DNA of 64,000 nucleotides from Cenococcum geophilum 1.58 (taxonomy: Eukaryota > Ascomycota > Dothideomycetes > Gloniales > Gloniaceae): NCBI GenBank assembly GCA_001692895.1, contig KV748261.1, forward strand, positions 310,001-374,000, given 5' to 3'. Below are positions 31,301-41,309 of the stretch, piece by piece (positions within the stretch are counted from its first letter, which is position 1; the number at the start of each line of letters is the position of its first letter). The notes under the pieces were generated by a model that ran no database searches, was not told the DNA's origin, and saw only the letters and a program-made list of their open reading frames with translations. A program made the position numbers and the translations under genes.

Positions 31301-31902
31301 ATGCGCCTCCCCTACGCCCCAACTACACCTCCCTCTCCCTCCCTGGAACCCCTCTACGCCCGCATCGCCGCCCGCCGTGCTCCCCGCCCCCTCATCCCTC
31401 TCGACCTCGCCCTCCTCCACTCTCCCCCAGTCACCGACGGCTGGAACTCCTTCATCGGCGCTTTACGCACTTTAACCTAAATCAATGCTTTATTGCGCGA
31501 ACTCGCTATCTCGCGCGTTGCCGTGTTGAATAGCGCTGTGCATAAGTGGAACTCGTACGCGCCGCTTGCGTTTAAAGCTGGGATTTCGAAGGAGGGTTTG
31601 GAGATGGTGTTGGAGTACCCTGTGATTGGGAAAGGGAAGGGTGGGGATAAGAATAAGGAGGGAGGGGGGTTGGGCGAGAGGGAGTGGGTGGTGTTGGCGT
31701 GTACGGATTAGATGACTAGGGGTGTGAGTGTGGATGAGGGGGTCTTTAAGAAGGTTAAGGGCTATCTTGGGGAGAAGGATCTGGTGGAGTTGACGGTGGT
31801 GGCGGGTATAATTGTGTGAGTTGGTTTTTGGTTGCGTTGGATGTTGGGGAGAATAATGGGAAGCCAATGAAGAGTGTGGAGGATATTGTGAAGGGAGTAT
31901 GA
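31301..31902 (+). pseudogene. Carboxymuconolactone-decarboxylase (AhpD)-like protein, inactivated
   Basis: The frame from ATG 31301 reads MRLPYAPTTPP, IAARRAPRPLIPLDLALLHS and DGWNSFIGALRTLT, then RELAISRVAVLNSAVHKWNS and EGLEMVLEYPV, and EREWVVLACTD, the order of a fungal CMD-domain protein (a small helical family that includes alkylhydroperoxidase AhpD). It is broken by a TAA at 31478-31480, a TAG at 31709-31711 and a loss of one base near 31807, after which another frame continues NCVSWFLVALDVGENNG and ends KSVEDIVKGV with TGA at 31900-31902. The CX2C redox pair of true AhpD is not seen, as in many fungal CMD paralogues. About 200 residues were expected. Confidence 0.65.
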
Positions 31903-32369
31903 AGGGTGAAGCAGCTGGCAATGGATGGGAAGGGCCCCGGGGGTTTTTGGGGTTATTGGATTCTGGTTCTATGCGGATCCTATTTAGGGACCGCTGTGGA
32001 TGCTGGATGGGCTCCTGAGCCTAAATTTGAAGTCGTTTAGTACAAGAGTAATTTGTATCTATATGCACCCGGAGATATAGTCTAATTGGAGATCAAAAGC
32101 ATAGCCTGTTTGATTGTAGAAAATGCATACTTCACAATTTCCCCAGTATCTAATATTTCTGCTTAAAACGAGCTCGGATGGCATGGCAGCACCCAATCGA
32201 CTAGATTAACATCCAACTTGAACCATCCGGTATTCGGCAGGTAATTCACCGCTTCCAGCTTTGATCCGAGTTGCGATTTGCGAACGCCGACGCCAGCCGC
32301 GCGGGTTTGCCTCTCCGCATCTTTAAGATACAACCACTGCTCACCCTGCCAGCTCGATCACATCCAAAA
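31903..32369. other. Intergenic, upstream region of the acyl-CoA dehydrogenase exon
   Basis: No coding features. Non-RIP composition. Possibly contains the old promoter of the exon at 32370. Confidence 0.35.
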
Positions 32370-32550
32370 ATGGCCTCCATAATACCCCCCAGATTGCTCG
32401 CGCGCAGTGTACGGCAGCTATACAGGCAGAAAGCGGCGTTTGTTCCGCTAAACACACGCAGATCGGCCAGCTCCAAGCATCCGAAGGGCTTCGTCCCGCC
32501 AGCGAAGGAAGATCTGGAGGAGCTTAGGGAGAGAGTGCAAGAGTTCACGA
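32370..32550 (+). pseudogene. First exon of isovaleryl-CoA dehydrogenase-like gene, rest missing
   Basis: ATG 32370 opens a 60-residue segment: an arginine-rich mitochondrial targeting-like start (MASIIPPRLLARSVRQLY), then RRSASSKHPKGFVPP and EDLEELRERVQEFT. The latter resembles the N-terminus of fungal mitochondrial isovaleryl-CoA dehydrogenase, which oxidises isovaleryl-CoA in leucine breakdown. It is followed at 32551 by GTATGC, a plausible donor site, in the right place for an intron after EFT. No later exon with acyl-CoA dehydrogenase features follows; the next ORF is unrelated. A truncated duplicate of a gene located elsewhere is the simplest reading. The match is from memory, hence moderate confidence. 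Confidence 0.55.
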
Positions 32551-32655
32551 GTATGCCCTTTCTAATCTTTAATGAGTTCTGAGCTAGATCTACACGTCTT
32601 TTAGCGTTATACCGTTGAAATACTGTTGGATACTACTCTAACGCCGTTGCCCAAG

Positions 32656-33117
32656 ATGTGCCCGTTGTTCTCTATCTGCAACTGCGACCACACTGCGCCT
32701 GACGCTCCCGGGTTTTACCGCTGCGAGTTATCGGATCGATGCCGACCTGGCCCGCGATACTCCAGGAACTACGCCCGAGAACTTGCGGAGCGCGGCCTTG
32801 CTGCTGTGCCCGTGTTCGCAGAGCCTCACGTCTTCCGGGTTAATGTCAAAACCAAAGTTGAGGTCGCCCCCGACGGCATACACGAGATCCAGACGTGGCA
32901 TCCGTGGCAGGTGTGCACGAACTGCCTATACCTGCGACGAATCAGCGCCTGCTCTCTCCGGAGGGATTCACTCCTTATTATGGAACCGGCCTGGAGGGAC
33001 TTCTGCGGGATTGGAGAGGAGAGCGAGGAGGACCTGAGGTTTGGACCCGACTCCATTTATGGAGCCATACCGTTCCGTGAGTTGATTAATAAGGACCTGA
33101 GGGATGACGTATCTTAG
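32656..33117 (+). CDS. Hypothetical cysteine-rich protein, 153 aa
   Basis: An unbroken frame from ATG 32656 to TAG at 33115-33117. The protein begins MCPLFSICNCDHTAP and has clustered cysteines in two places (CPLFSICNC with YRCELSDRC; later CTNC near residue 94), a spacing that could bind zinc or form disulphides. There is no signal peptide, so a zinc site is more likely. The C-terminus is acidic. Codon use is GC-rich, as in a normal host gene. I recognise small fungal proteins of this type only as uncharacterised. An upstream in-frame extension to 32626 lacks ATG. It could also be the surviving exon of a larger gene. Confidence 0.55.
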   Translation: MCPLFSICNCDHTAPDAPGFYRCELSDRCRPGPRYSRNYARELAERGLAAVPVFAEPHVFRVNVKTKVEVAPDGIHEIQTWHPWQVCTNCLYLRRISACSLRRDSLLIMEPAWRDFCGIGEESEEDLRFGPDSIYGAIPFRELINKDLRDDVS

Positions 33118-34018
33118 GACAACAATGCCTAGGCTGGGCGTGCAGTCGGTCTTGCGCTGGAGCCTTACCGAGCGGAGGAGAGTAAACGACGTGGTTCTTG
33201 TACAATAGTATTTGGCTTTTAATGGGAGGATTTTTCTGAGCGGAGGAGGGTAAAGGTGCGTTGGTTTACTTTGCTTGATACCCTTAATATATAAAATCTG
33301 TTTCTCTAGCATCGTGAGCGGCATCGCAAGCAGCACTGTAAATTCATAGAGAATTCTTAGGTGGATAGAATGATTCGCATACTGCCTTTGACCCAAGACT
33401 GATATAGAGAGAATGGAGAAGATTCTAACCTACTCCTCGGCAGCCAGAACCGCAACGACAGCAACATTCCTGTGGTCCACAAACATCCCATTCTTCTGGC
33501 ACAAGCTGGCGTTACCCTTTCCTACAAACCTAGCTTGTTCATTCTGGTTTGGACATTAATACATTTGTCCCAGGTTAGGAAGCCTGTGTTGCGTTAATGT
33601 ATTAGTTAACGAGCTTGGACGTCGTTCTGCAATTCCTATTTTCCGCCCTCCCTCTACTGTCTTGTTTAGGTAAAGAAAAAAGGAAAGCGCCGCTATCTGA
33701 AAGCAGACATGTCCTTAGGAAATCACCATTACCGCCGCCCCTTCCGTACGGCAGCTCTGCCCTTTACTTCTGCAGAAGAGTGCATCGCGATAACCTAACT
33801 TTGTCGCTCTAGACGCGTCTTTAACAAGACTTAAGGGCACCGTTAGCATGGGAAAGCCCACTCTTATAAACCCAGGTGTCTCCCTAAGATACCCTATTTT
33901 CGCGGCCTGACTTGGTCATTCTTTCCCCTTTAATTTTACGAACCTCCTATTTATCATCCATTTCATTGACTGGGTTGGTTCTAGTGCAGGATCCCTGCGA
34001 ATGGGAATGCAAGTGATG
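33118..34018. other. Intergenic, nothing recognised
   Basis: GC-balanced sequence with small frames only (for example 33615-33812) and no domain. A short near-repeat, gagcggaggag followed by ggtaaa-like words, occurs at 33170-33185 and 33238-33252. Confidence 0.35.
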
Positions 34019-35272
34019 CTAACGCCGCTGGATACGCTGCTTCAAGTTTAAAGCGCCGCGAACAGTTAATGTATGCTGTCTCTGTCGCTTAGCATAATTG
34101 CCGTTGCTGCCTTTGCCGTTTCCGGGATCACTGCTGTTAATATCCTTGTCCTTATCTTCCCTGCCGCCGCTGGATGTGCTACAGAAGTCGCCTTCGCTGT
34201 TGCCTTCACCACTATGTTGACTGCTGGACGCTTGGCGGGAAGAGAGGGCCGGGCATGCAGTAGACTTTAGCTGTTCGTTGTTTCGAAGGCGGCGGCCGTT
34301 GCTGACGTTGCTGCCGTCGCTGTTGGCGATTTGGCCGTTATTATTGCCGTGTTTATCGTTACCCAGCTTATGGCCAGTACTATCGTGCGGCGATGGAGTA
34401 TCGCGGTCCATAGAAGGGATGTCCATGCGGGAGCCATTGCGTGAGTCAAGTTGTTTTTGTTGCTTCTAGGGTCGCAAGTCCTCGGTGCCGTCCTTGGTAG
34501 AATTATCGGAATTATAATCAATGTCGTTGGGTCGATTGAGCTGATCAAGCTTCCGTTATTTGGGGTCCGTAACAGATCGCCTACTATTCGCCTTCTCGCG
34601 ATTACTCTCCCCATTGGCCGGTGGATTGTCTACGTTTGTTAGTTTGAGATTGCAATTACCGCAGCGTCTGGTACTCGAAGGCTCTCTTCCTTATCGACTC
34701 CTAAAGACTCTTGGTCGGCGGCCACGTCCCAAGCCCCTGCCCAGACTGTAAGACAGCCGCTGCACTAATGCGCTCAGCTTGATCATCTATTTGATTCCCG
34801 TCTGGCGCCGTATATTCGGTATTGGTTTTGGGAGATAGGCGTTGGAGTAGATCCTCTAGTATAGGTAGCTCCTTATCGTTACTGTCGTCTCCATCACCTG
34901 TTAGTTGTTAGATGAGACCATCGCATTAAAGGCGAAGTGCGTACCTAGCTCGGGACCTTCCCTACTAGCTTCGCTTCCCTCAGCTTCCAAGTCCAAATCG
35001 GAGCCATTATCCTCGATGTCTACCGGATTTTCTGCGAGCTGTTAATATGCTTACGGCTCCTGTGAGTGGAGATGATTTGGATTCTTGTTGCTGTGTTCGT
35101 CTTTGTCCTGATTAGGACATTATGACGTGCCTAAGTACAGCAACCTGAGCGTCGGCGGCGTAAGAGGTTCCTGCTTGGATGTCACGACTGCGCGACATTG
35201 AGAAGAAGCAGCCGGCTTTTTAGGAGGGTAGGTGTAGAAATTATTTATATTAAGTGAAATCTTTTGAGGCAT
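34019..35272 (-). pseudogene. Decayed low-complexity, hydrophilic protein gene
   Basis: On the minus strand ATG 35272 opens MPQKISLNINNFYTYPPKKP, followed by an acidic section (VDIEDNGSDLDLEAEGSEAS, about 35040-34980). A frame change then leads into LPILEDLLQRLSPKTNTEY. Near 34680 a second frame gives GRGLGRGRRPR, RRCGNCNLKLTNVDN with a CX2C pair, and then a very Asn/Asp/Ser/Gly-rich tail (KDKDINSSDPGNGKGSNG) to a stop at 34019. Several TAA/TAG codons and at least one frame change show that it is dead. The composition suggests a nuclear or disordered protein, or the tail of a transposon protein; I cannot name a family. Confidence 0.4.
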
Positions 35273-35383
35273 ACGGAAAGGTTGAAGTCGCTATTGTTGC
35301 TATCGCGAGTGTCTTGGCTTCTTTTACCGCCTGCTGAGCCGCCGCCGATCGAAAGATTCGGACAGTAAAGTTACTGCCAAGTG

Positions 35384-35602
35384 TTACTGTCCGGATCCTG
35401 ACCGAATTGCAAGGGCTTCGGCTTGCAGCCTGATCAGCGCCCTCAGGAAGCTGCGGTCGAGTCGTATCCGTCTATCCGACCTGTCGCATTCCAGCTCTGA
35501 CACCACCGTGACACCAAACCCCTTATTAGGAGGTTGGTGGCGAAGCAAATACTCTGCCTTTATTTGCCGGATAAGGGCTAGCATTGACGTGTCTGTTACC
35601 AA
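35384..35602 (-). CDS. Small hypothetical ORF, 72 aa, doubtful
   Basis: MVTDTSMLALIRQIKAEYLL and a charged, helix-like remainder (RLDRSFLRALIRLQAEALA). The composition is protein-like and the frame is open, but there is no family match. It lies just upstream of, and on the same strand as, the decayed gene at 34019-35272, and could be an exon of it. Confidence 0.25.
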   Translation of the reverse strand: MVTDTSMLALIRQIKAEYLLRHQPPNKGFGVTVVSELECDRSDRRIRLDRSFLRALIRLQAEALAIRSGSGQ

Positions 35603-37080
35603 CCTAATATATGCTGGTGGAGCCTGGCTTTCTGTGCCGCTCTAATTAGCAGGATGCGGAGCAAGCCTAGTACGCCTTGGGGTTCCCGTCCGATCCTGGC
35701 AAGACCATCCTTTGTAGCGTTGGCATGTGNGGGCTGTGCCATGAGCTGTTGCCGTCGGAGCTAATGCCGCCTAAGTGACGTTAGCGTTCTGTCCTATTCA
35801 AAGGACTGTTGCCCTCCGTCTTCTGCTCTGCGAGCTTGCAGCCGTTTAAATCCTGGTAAGATGTTCCCTCCCGGCTCTCTGCGGTGACGCCGAGCCAAGA
35901 CTGATTGAAATGAAACGGAGAGCAAACGGCGAATGCGGAGTGTGGCGAAGGGACGCGCGTCGTGAGACTACCAGACTCCGTCTGGTTCAGGGGCTTTATC
36001 CTCAACCATGACGTTTCTGGTGCTGCCAGGTTGTAGCATGCATGGTGAGCGGAACGCTCTAGAAGGCCGCATGGGGGGGATACGTGAGACACCGCGTGAT
36101 GCTTGCTGAACGCTCCCTCCGAGGTGGGCTGCGCTCTGTGAGCAGAGACCCTTCGCAGCTGTGCCGTTGATCCGTCGCGCCCACCGACGTCGCAAGCCTG
36201 CGCGGACTATGCACATGCGCGTGCCACGTTGCTTTGGGGGATCCGGAGTGACATCCATTAGCCGATTTAGTGGTGCCTAGCATAGCCCCACGCAGCGGAG
36301 GTCCATCAGCGGACTAATTATGGTCTGTGAAGCAGCTAGAGCTGATAAGCTGCGAGACACGGCGACTCTGGGGCTAATAGCATGCAGCCCATCCGGCACG
36401 AGCGACGTTTGCATGATTAAGCACAGCCGCTAGCTGAAATAGAATGATACGCAAGGTGGCCTATTCATAGATACGAGGGAGATTGCAGCGCCGAGGGACT
36501 GGGTGATGTTGCTTTTAGATGAAGGAAACGAAGCAGGCAGTTATGCTGACGTGGCAATTCCCATAGATCCAGTGAACTAACGGCTGCGGCTGCGGATGCG
36601 GATGCTAGCTCTTCAGAGGCGCAGGAAATGGCTAGAGTATGAGGAAACGTGTCGAATATCGGGAATGCTCGCATGCCTGAATGGGAGTCTCCTGGATTGA
36701 GCAACAGAAAGGACGACATTTTGTTAGTATTCTAGCGGCGAGAGCAGGAAATAGACGTTCGCTATTAGAGGGCCCGAAAGGCGCTGCCGCTACCATTAAT
36801 GTGAGACAGAAATGGAGGGAAGTGCAGGCTTGCATGTGCGTGGACGTTTTTTGGTGCATGAAATGCGTCGTGGGTGGAGCAAGGGGGCCAATTGAAGCAA
36901 GTATATCCCAACTAGGGGGAGGCGCAGTGTTGGGACGAAAGAGGAGGTGGAGGAGGGAGAGTAAAACAGCGAGGGAAGGCGGCTTTTATGGGATGAGGTC
37001 GGAGCACGGGCCAGGATAAAGCAGCGGGCAAGTAAGCGAGGGCGCGCTGCCCGCAAAGGAAGCATCCGTTTCCTGATGTA
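35603..37080. other. GC-rich non-repetitive DNA, no gene supported
   Basis: CpG-rich DNA with overlapping short minus-strand frames (35781-36283 and 36465-37065). None has a recognisable domain, and the frames overlap in competing phases as expected by chance in GC-rich DNA. One N at 35731. The RIP block begins sharply at about 37090. Confidence 0.4.
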
Positions 37081-37900
37081 GTACCACTCTCACAGTTATA
37101 CCTACGTATATAGGGCCACTATATATAAAGTTTAAGATTATATTTAGTAAACGGATATCTACTTAATATACTATTAAATCTACCACGGTGGATATTTAAT
37201 CGCTTACTAATATAATTGCCGTAGGTTTTATTATCCGCTATTAGGCATAGTAAGTAAAGATAAAAGCGCCGCCTCTATTATAACTAGGTATTAAATAACT
37301 TAATTAATCTGCCCTTAATAAGTTCAATTTATGGCTAGGCGGTAATCTTTCTGCTATATTTAATAAGCTTAATCTCTATAATAATAATAATAAGTTAAAT
37401 AGCTTTATACTCCCTACCAACTTTACTTAAACCTAGCTTTAACCTACGTATAAGTTGCTTAATAAGTAATATAAGATATTAGCCACAAGCTATTACTATA
37501 ACCATTTAATATCCACTATAGTTAGTAGCACTAGCACATATTCCTAAGTAATTAATATTATTAATTAATTAATCTATTTAGTTCCTAGGCCGCGCTTACT
37601 AGGGGTATAAAGTAAAAAAGGGAGGGTAGCATCGTCCTAATAGATATTAGCTACTATAGTTATAATATCCGCTTAGCGGATATAAGGTAAACTCACCTAA
37701 TATTAGCTAACCTTACCTAATATTAGCCCGCTATATACTAATTAGTATTACCGTTAATTTCCTATAGTACTCTTCGCATATATTTACCTCTATTTAATCG
37801 TACTAACTACCTTTATAGTACTAATAAAGACGTATCTAACTAGTAGGTTACTAGTGGTATGAATATATCTAACGGCTAGTATAAGGGTAATAATAGAGAA
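37081..37900. other. RIP-bleached DNA downstream of the helicase relic
   Basis: Very AT-rich. It may include the C-terminal tail of the minus-strand helicase gene (fragments such as YSGP at the far end), but no motif is secure. It contains gatatccgc/gcggatat inverted words and a (taa)n run at 37380-37394. Confidence 0.35.
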
Positions 37901-39710
37901 GTAGGAGCTGGAGACCTAAGAGTTAGTAAAGGTATAGGTATATCCTCTTCCTAAGTTATTAGCAAAAAGTTTATAGCTAACTATTAACTAGCCTATAATA
38001 TATTAGCGCTATAGTAAGGCACTAATTACTACAGCGCTAATATTTTAAATCTCGTATCTAAAACTTACGAAGCCTATATAAGAGCTTATAATAAGCGCTT
38101 ATCTATAGTAGCGTGCTGCTTTAATACTTAGGAAAACCGCTTTAATATTTATATAATTAACCCAGAAGAACCTAAGAGTTACCCTATTTCTTTCTATTTT
38201 TGCTTTTATTCCTTATCTACTAAAAGCTTAATAAAGGATAGAAGCTCCTTACTAAGAATATTAGGATCCCACTTAGGCATTACTTACCTTAATAATACCG
38301 CATCTAGAACTTACCCTATATTATAAAGGCGACAGAGCTACTTATCTAGTATAATATAATTAACTATAGGTGTTTATAGTGTATCCTAATACCTAGCCTC
38401 CGCCTATTACGTAAGCCACTTTTATATATTGCTTAATATAGGCTCCTAGCGGGTTTTTACAATATCCGCACTGTAGCTAATGCGGATATTATACTCGCAA
38501 TCCATAAATATTACTATATTATAGTTACTATAATATAAGTCTTTACTAATAGTAGACTGTGGGTCTTTATAGTATATAAGTTATATTGCTTATAAGTATA
38601 CCTAATCCTTATTAACTAGCCGCTATAGGGTGGGCAGTAGTTTACTACGTAACTGCGCATTAGTTAACCGCTTCTTTAGGCGTAAGGTTAGTATAATAAG
38701 CTCTTTAGGTAAGCGTACTATAGAACTACTAGGGCTTAACCTATGCCCGCTTTTTATATCTACTAACTACTTAGTATTAACTAACGCTATAGATAAAGCA
38801 TCACCCGCAATATCTACAGTCTCTATATTTTATTACCCGCGGATATTATTACGTAGCGCGCTTACGCGAAGATCGCCTATATACTAAGGTTGTGTATGCT
38901 TAGAACTACCTAATTTATTATAAGGACTCTACCAGCGGCTCTTAACTATAAAGATTGCTTTACCTAAGAGGCCTTCTTCTTAGCCTACCTAGCTAAACTA
39001 CTATACTAGCATATTACAGGATTTGTGGCGAGGCATTCTATATTAAATTAAACGGTAAATATCTAGAATATCTATACTGTGTGCTACTGCATCTAATATA
39101 ATAAAAATTTGAATTTAAGATATTGGGCATGTGCATTTAGCGCATAAGCGGTCTTTATTAATATCTGTAAGCGTTATATAGTAGCTCTATACCGCTTCTT
39201 TAGTAATAGTAGCATTATAGCCGCAATAGATTAACTAGCTGCGAATAGTATTATAATAGGTAGCTATCCACTCCTTAGAATTAAAGAAGATAATTATCTT
39301 TAAAATTAGCTAAAGTTAATTAAACTATTAGCGGTATATCCGCTATACGGATATTAAGCAGCTTCTTAATTACTCGCCCTCTCCTTAGTTACTATTACTA
39401 GCAGTGTATAAATATACTAGAGTAGCAGTAATAGTAAAGTAAAGAGCTTAAAAGTCCTTCTTCTCTAGCGCGGTTATAACCCTCTATATAATTTTTAGCT
39501 CTAGCTAATTAATTAGGGTTTTAATAACTTATATATTAGGTTTAAACCTAGCTAGCTTATATATAGTCTAAAATATAAAGGGGTTTAGCGTTATAGTATA
39601 TGCAAACTAAGGCTTATTAACTAAAACTAAATATACTTTAAAGAGTTATGCGTACGCTATATAGAAGGTCTCTCCCTAATTAGTAAGTAGGTATACCTTA
39701 TTAACTACTA
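37901..39710 (-). pseudogene. RecQ-family (telomere-linked type) helicase, C-terminal part
   Basis: This is the downstream portion of a helicase gene cut by the LINE. From the LINE junction at 39697 downward the frame reads VYLLTN, GETFYIAYA, then FAYTITLNPF (helicase motif III region), ALEKKDF, IIFFNSKEWIATYYNTIRS (start of the second RecA domain, near 39290), a cysteine pair CAKCTCPIS, AVAHSIDILDIYRLI and YRMPRHKSCNMLV with EEGLLGKAIF (near 39040-38940), corresponding to motifs V and VI, including the degraded QRFGRAGR. The C-terminal extension runs to about 38000. Helicases of this order are known from fungal subtelomeres (TLH genes) and unwind DNA in the RecQ manner. It is dead through many TAA/TAG codons. 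Confidence 0.7.
39698..39710 (+). repeat. 13-bp target-site duplication of the LINE, left copy
   Basis: TTATTAACTACTA at 39698-39710 recurs at 53480-53492, exact. A variable-length duplication is normal for target-primed LINE insertion. Confidence 0.85.
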
Positions 39711-40199
39711 GAAAAACCACCTATATATAGCCTCTACGCGAAAGAGGGATTTTTCGGAGCTCTTGCTGCACCTGGCCCAAAAAGACTAAAACCAACCAAA
39801 AGAACCCTGAAAAACACCTAGAGAATCCCCCTAAGATATATACATTGCAGGGGAGGCACACGTCAAACGACGGTGGTTCGCACTCGCGCGCGTCCACCAA
39901 AACTACGCCCAGAAATGGCCCTCCATAACAAGAATGGGCGAATACCACACCATAAAGCGGAAAGACCTCTATTAAGAAGGCATCTAATAAAATATAAAGC
40001 CTATTAGACGCGTTTAGTATCTATAGTTATAGAGGAGTAACTGTTAGCTATAACAAACTAATATAGCTAGTAGAATGGCTCCGCTAGTCTAGCGAACCTT
40101 AGGCGCCCCTCTAGTAAACCCTTAATTAAATCCTCTAATAGCTAAGCAAAATTAAAAATAAATAAAAAACCCCCTTACCGGCGAACCGTACCTAGGCCG

Positions 40200-41130
40200 C
40201 TATAGCTGCGTATCTATAGTATAGGGAACCTACCCCCCTAAAGATAATATCTGGGTATATAATTATAATATAACCAAATATAGAAAAAGTAGAGGGGCTT
40301 AGGGGATAATTAGAAATAGAAGTCCTTATAGAGATTCGTAAAGAGGTCTATAACGCTATTATAGTTCAATACCTTAGGAGCGGAGATATTAAAGTTACCC
40401 TAAGGGACTAATAGGTAAAGGAACGAGCCATTAGGGTAGGGGATAGGCTAGGAGAATATATTGGCATAAAAGTACTCTATAAAGATTACCTAGTTAAAGT
40501 CCTAGTGGTTTCCCTAAGCCTTAGGGTAGAAAAGGGACGCTAGGCGGATAATACAGCAACTATATATAAAATAGTAAAATAAACGGAACGCCTTATACTA
40601 GGACTTAAGATTACCTAAATTTAATGGCTTTAATAGGAAAATATAAACTAAGTATATAATAAGAATAATAAAAGAATATAAGGGTTGCTAGAGACTCGCT
40701 AGGGTAACGCCGGTTAAACGTATAGCTCCCTTATTATTAGTATATATACACCAGAAATGCAAAAACTCCTTATTTAAAAAGGTATTATTATAAATAGCCT
40801 TATATATAACGCAAGGCTCTATAACTATAGACTCCGCCTAAAATAATGCTATTGCTGCGCATAATGGGGGTATACCTAATCTATATACGCAGTATAGGTA
40901 TACTGCGGCTACTATATAGGCCCCTACGATATAAGATACTGCTTAAATTAAGACTAAATAAAATGCGTAAACTGCCACCAAAGCATATATAAGGCGTAGG
41001 AGAGAGAATACTGCATTAAATACAGGAGACGGAAGGTAAGGGCTTAACAGCTATAGAAATAACTACACGCTAGGTTATATAAATAGAAATAATAGGCGAT
41101 AAGCTAGGGGGGGGTAGGTGCCTTTCTAGC
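40200..41130 (+). pseudogene. LINE ORF1 (gag-like, zinc knuckles), degenerate
   Basis: One frame reads EIRKEVYNAIIVQYLRSGDI then VTLRD (about 40330-40405), a region typical of the ORF1 nucleic-acid-binding domain. Later cysteine/histidine clusters (CYCCA with GYT, VYCGYYIGPYD, KCVNCHQ; 40847-41000) correspond to three CCHC zinc knuckles in which some cysteines and histidines have become tyrosines through G-to-A or C-to-T changes. The protein would coat LINE RNA. Confidence 0.7.
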
Positions 41131-41309
41131 GTTTCCTACCTTTAATACTAGGGGGCTAGGCTAGCCATCCTAAGCCTTAATAGGCTAGAAGCAACGCCGT
41201 GTAATATTACTAGACCGTATAGGGATATAAGGGTCATAGGGGACACAAGGGAGAGGACGCCCTGTAGGAAGACCCTTATAGACAGCTATAGTAAGCTTAA
41301 AACCAGGAT

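Noticed and set aside
33615-33812. 65-codon plus-strand frame
   Set aside because: No recognisable feature and no supporting context.
35781-37065. Several minus- and plus-strand frames of 70-112 codons
   Set aside because: GC-rich DNA with competing frames and no motif; not supported as genes.
39721-39948. 75-codon minus-strand frame with hydrophobic stretch
   Set aside because: Lies antisense in the GC-rich 5' leader of the LINE.
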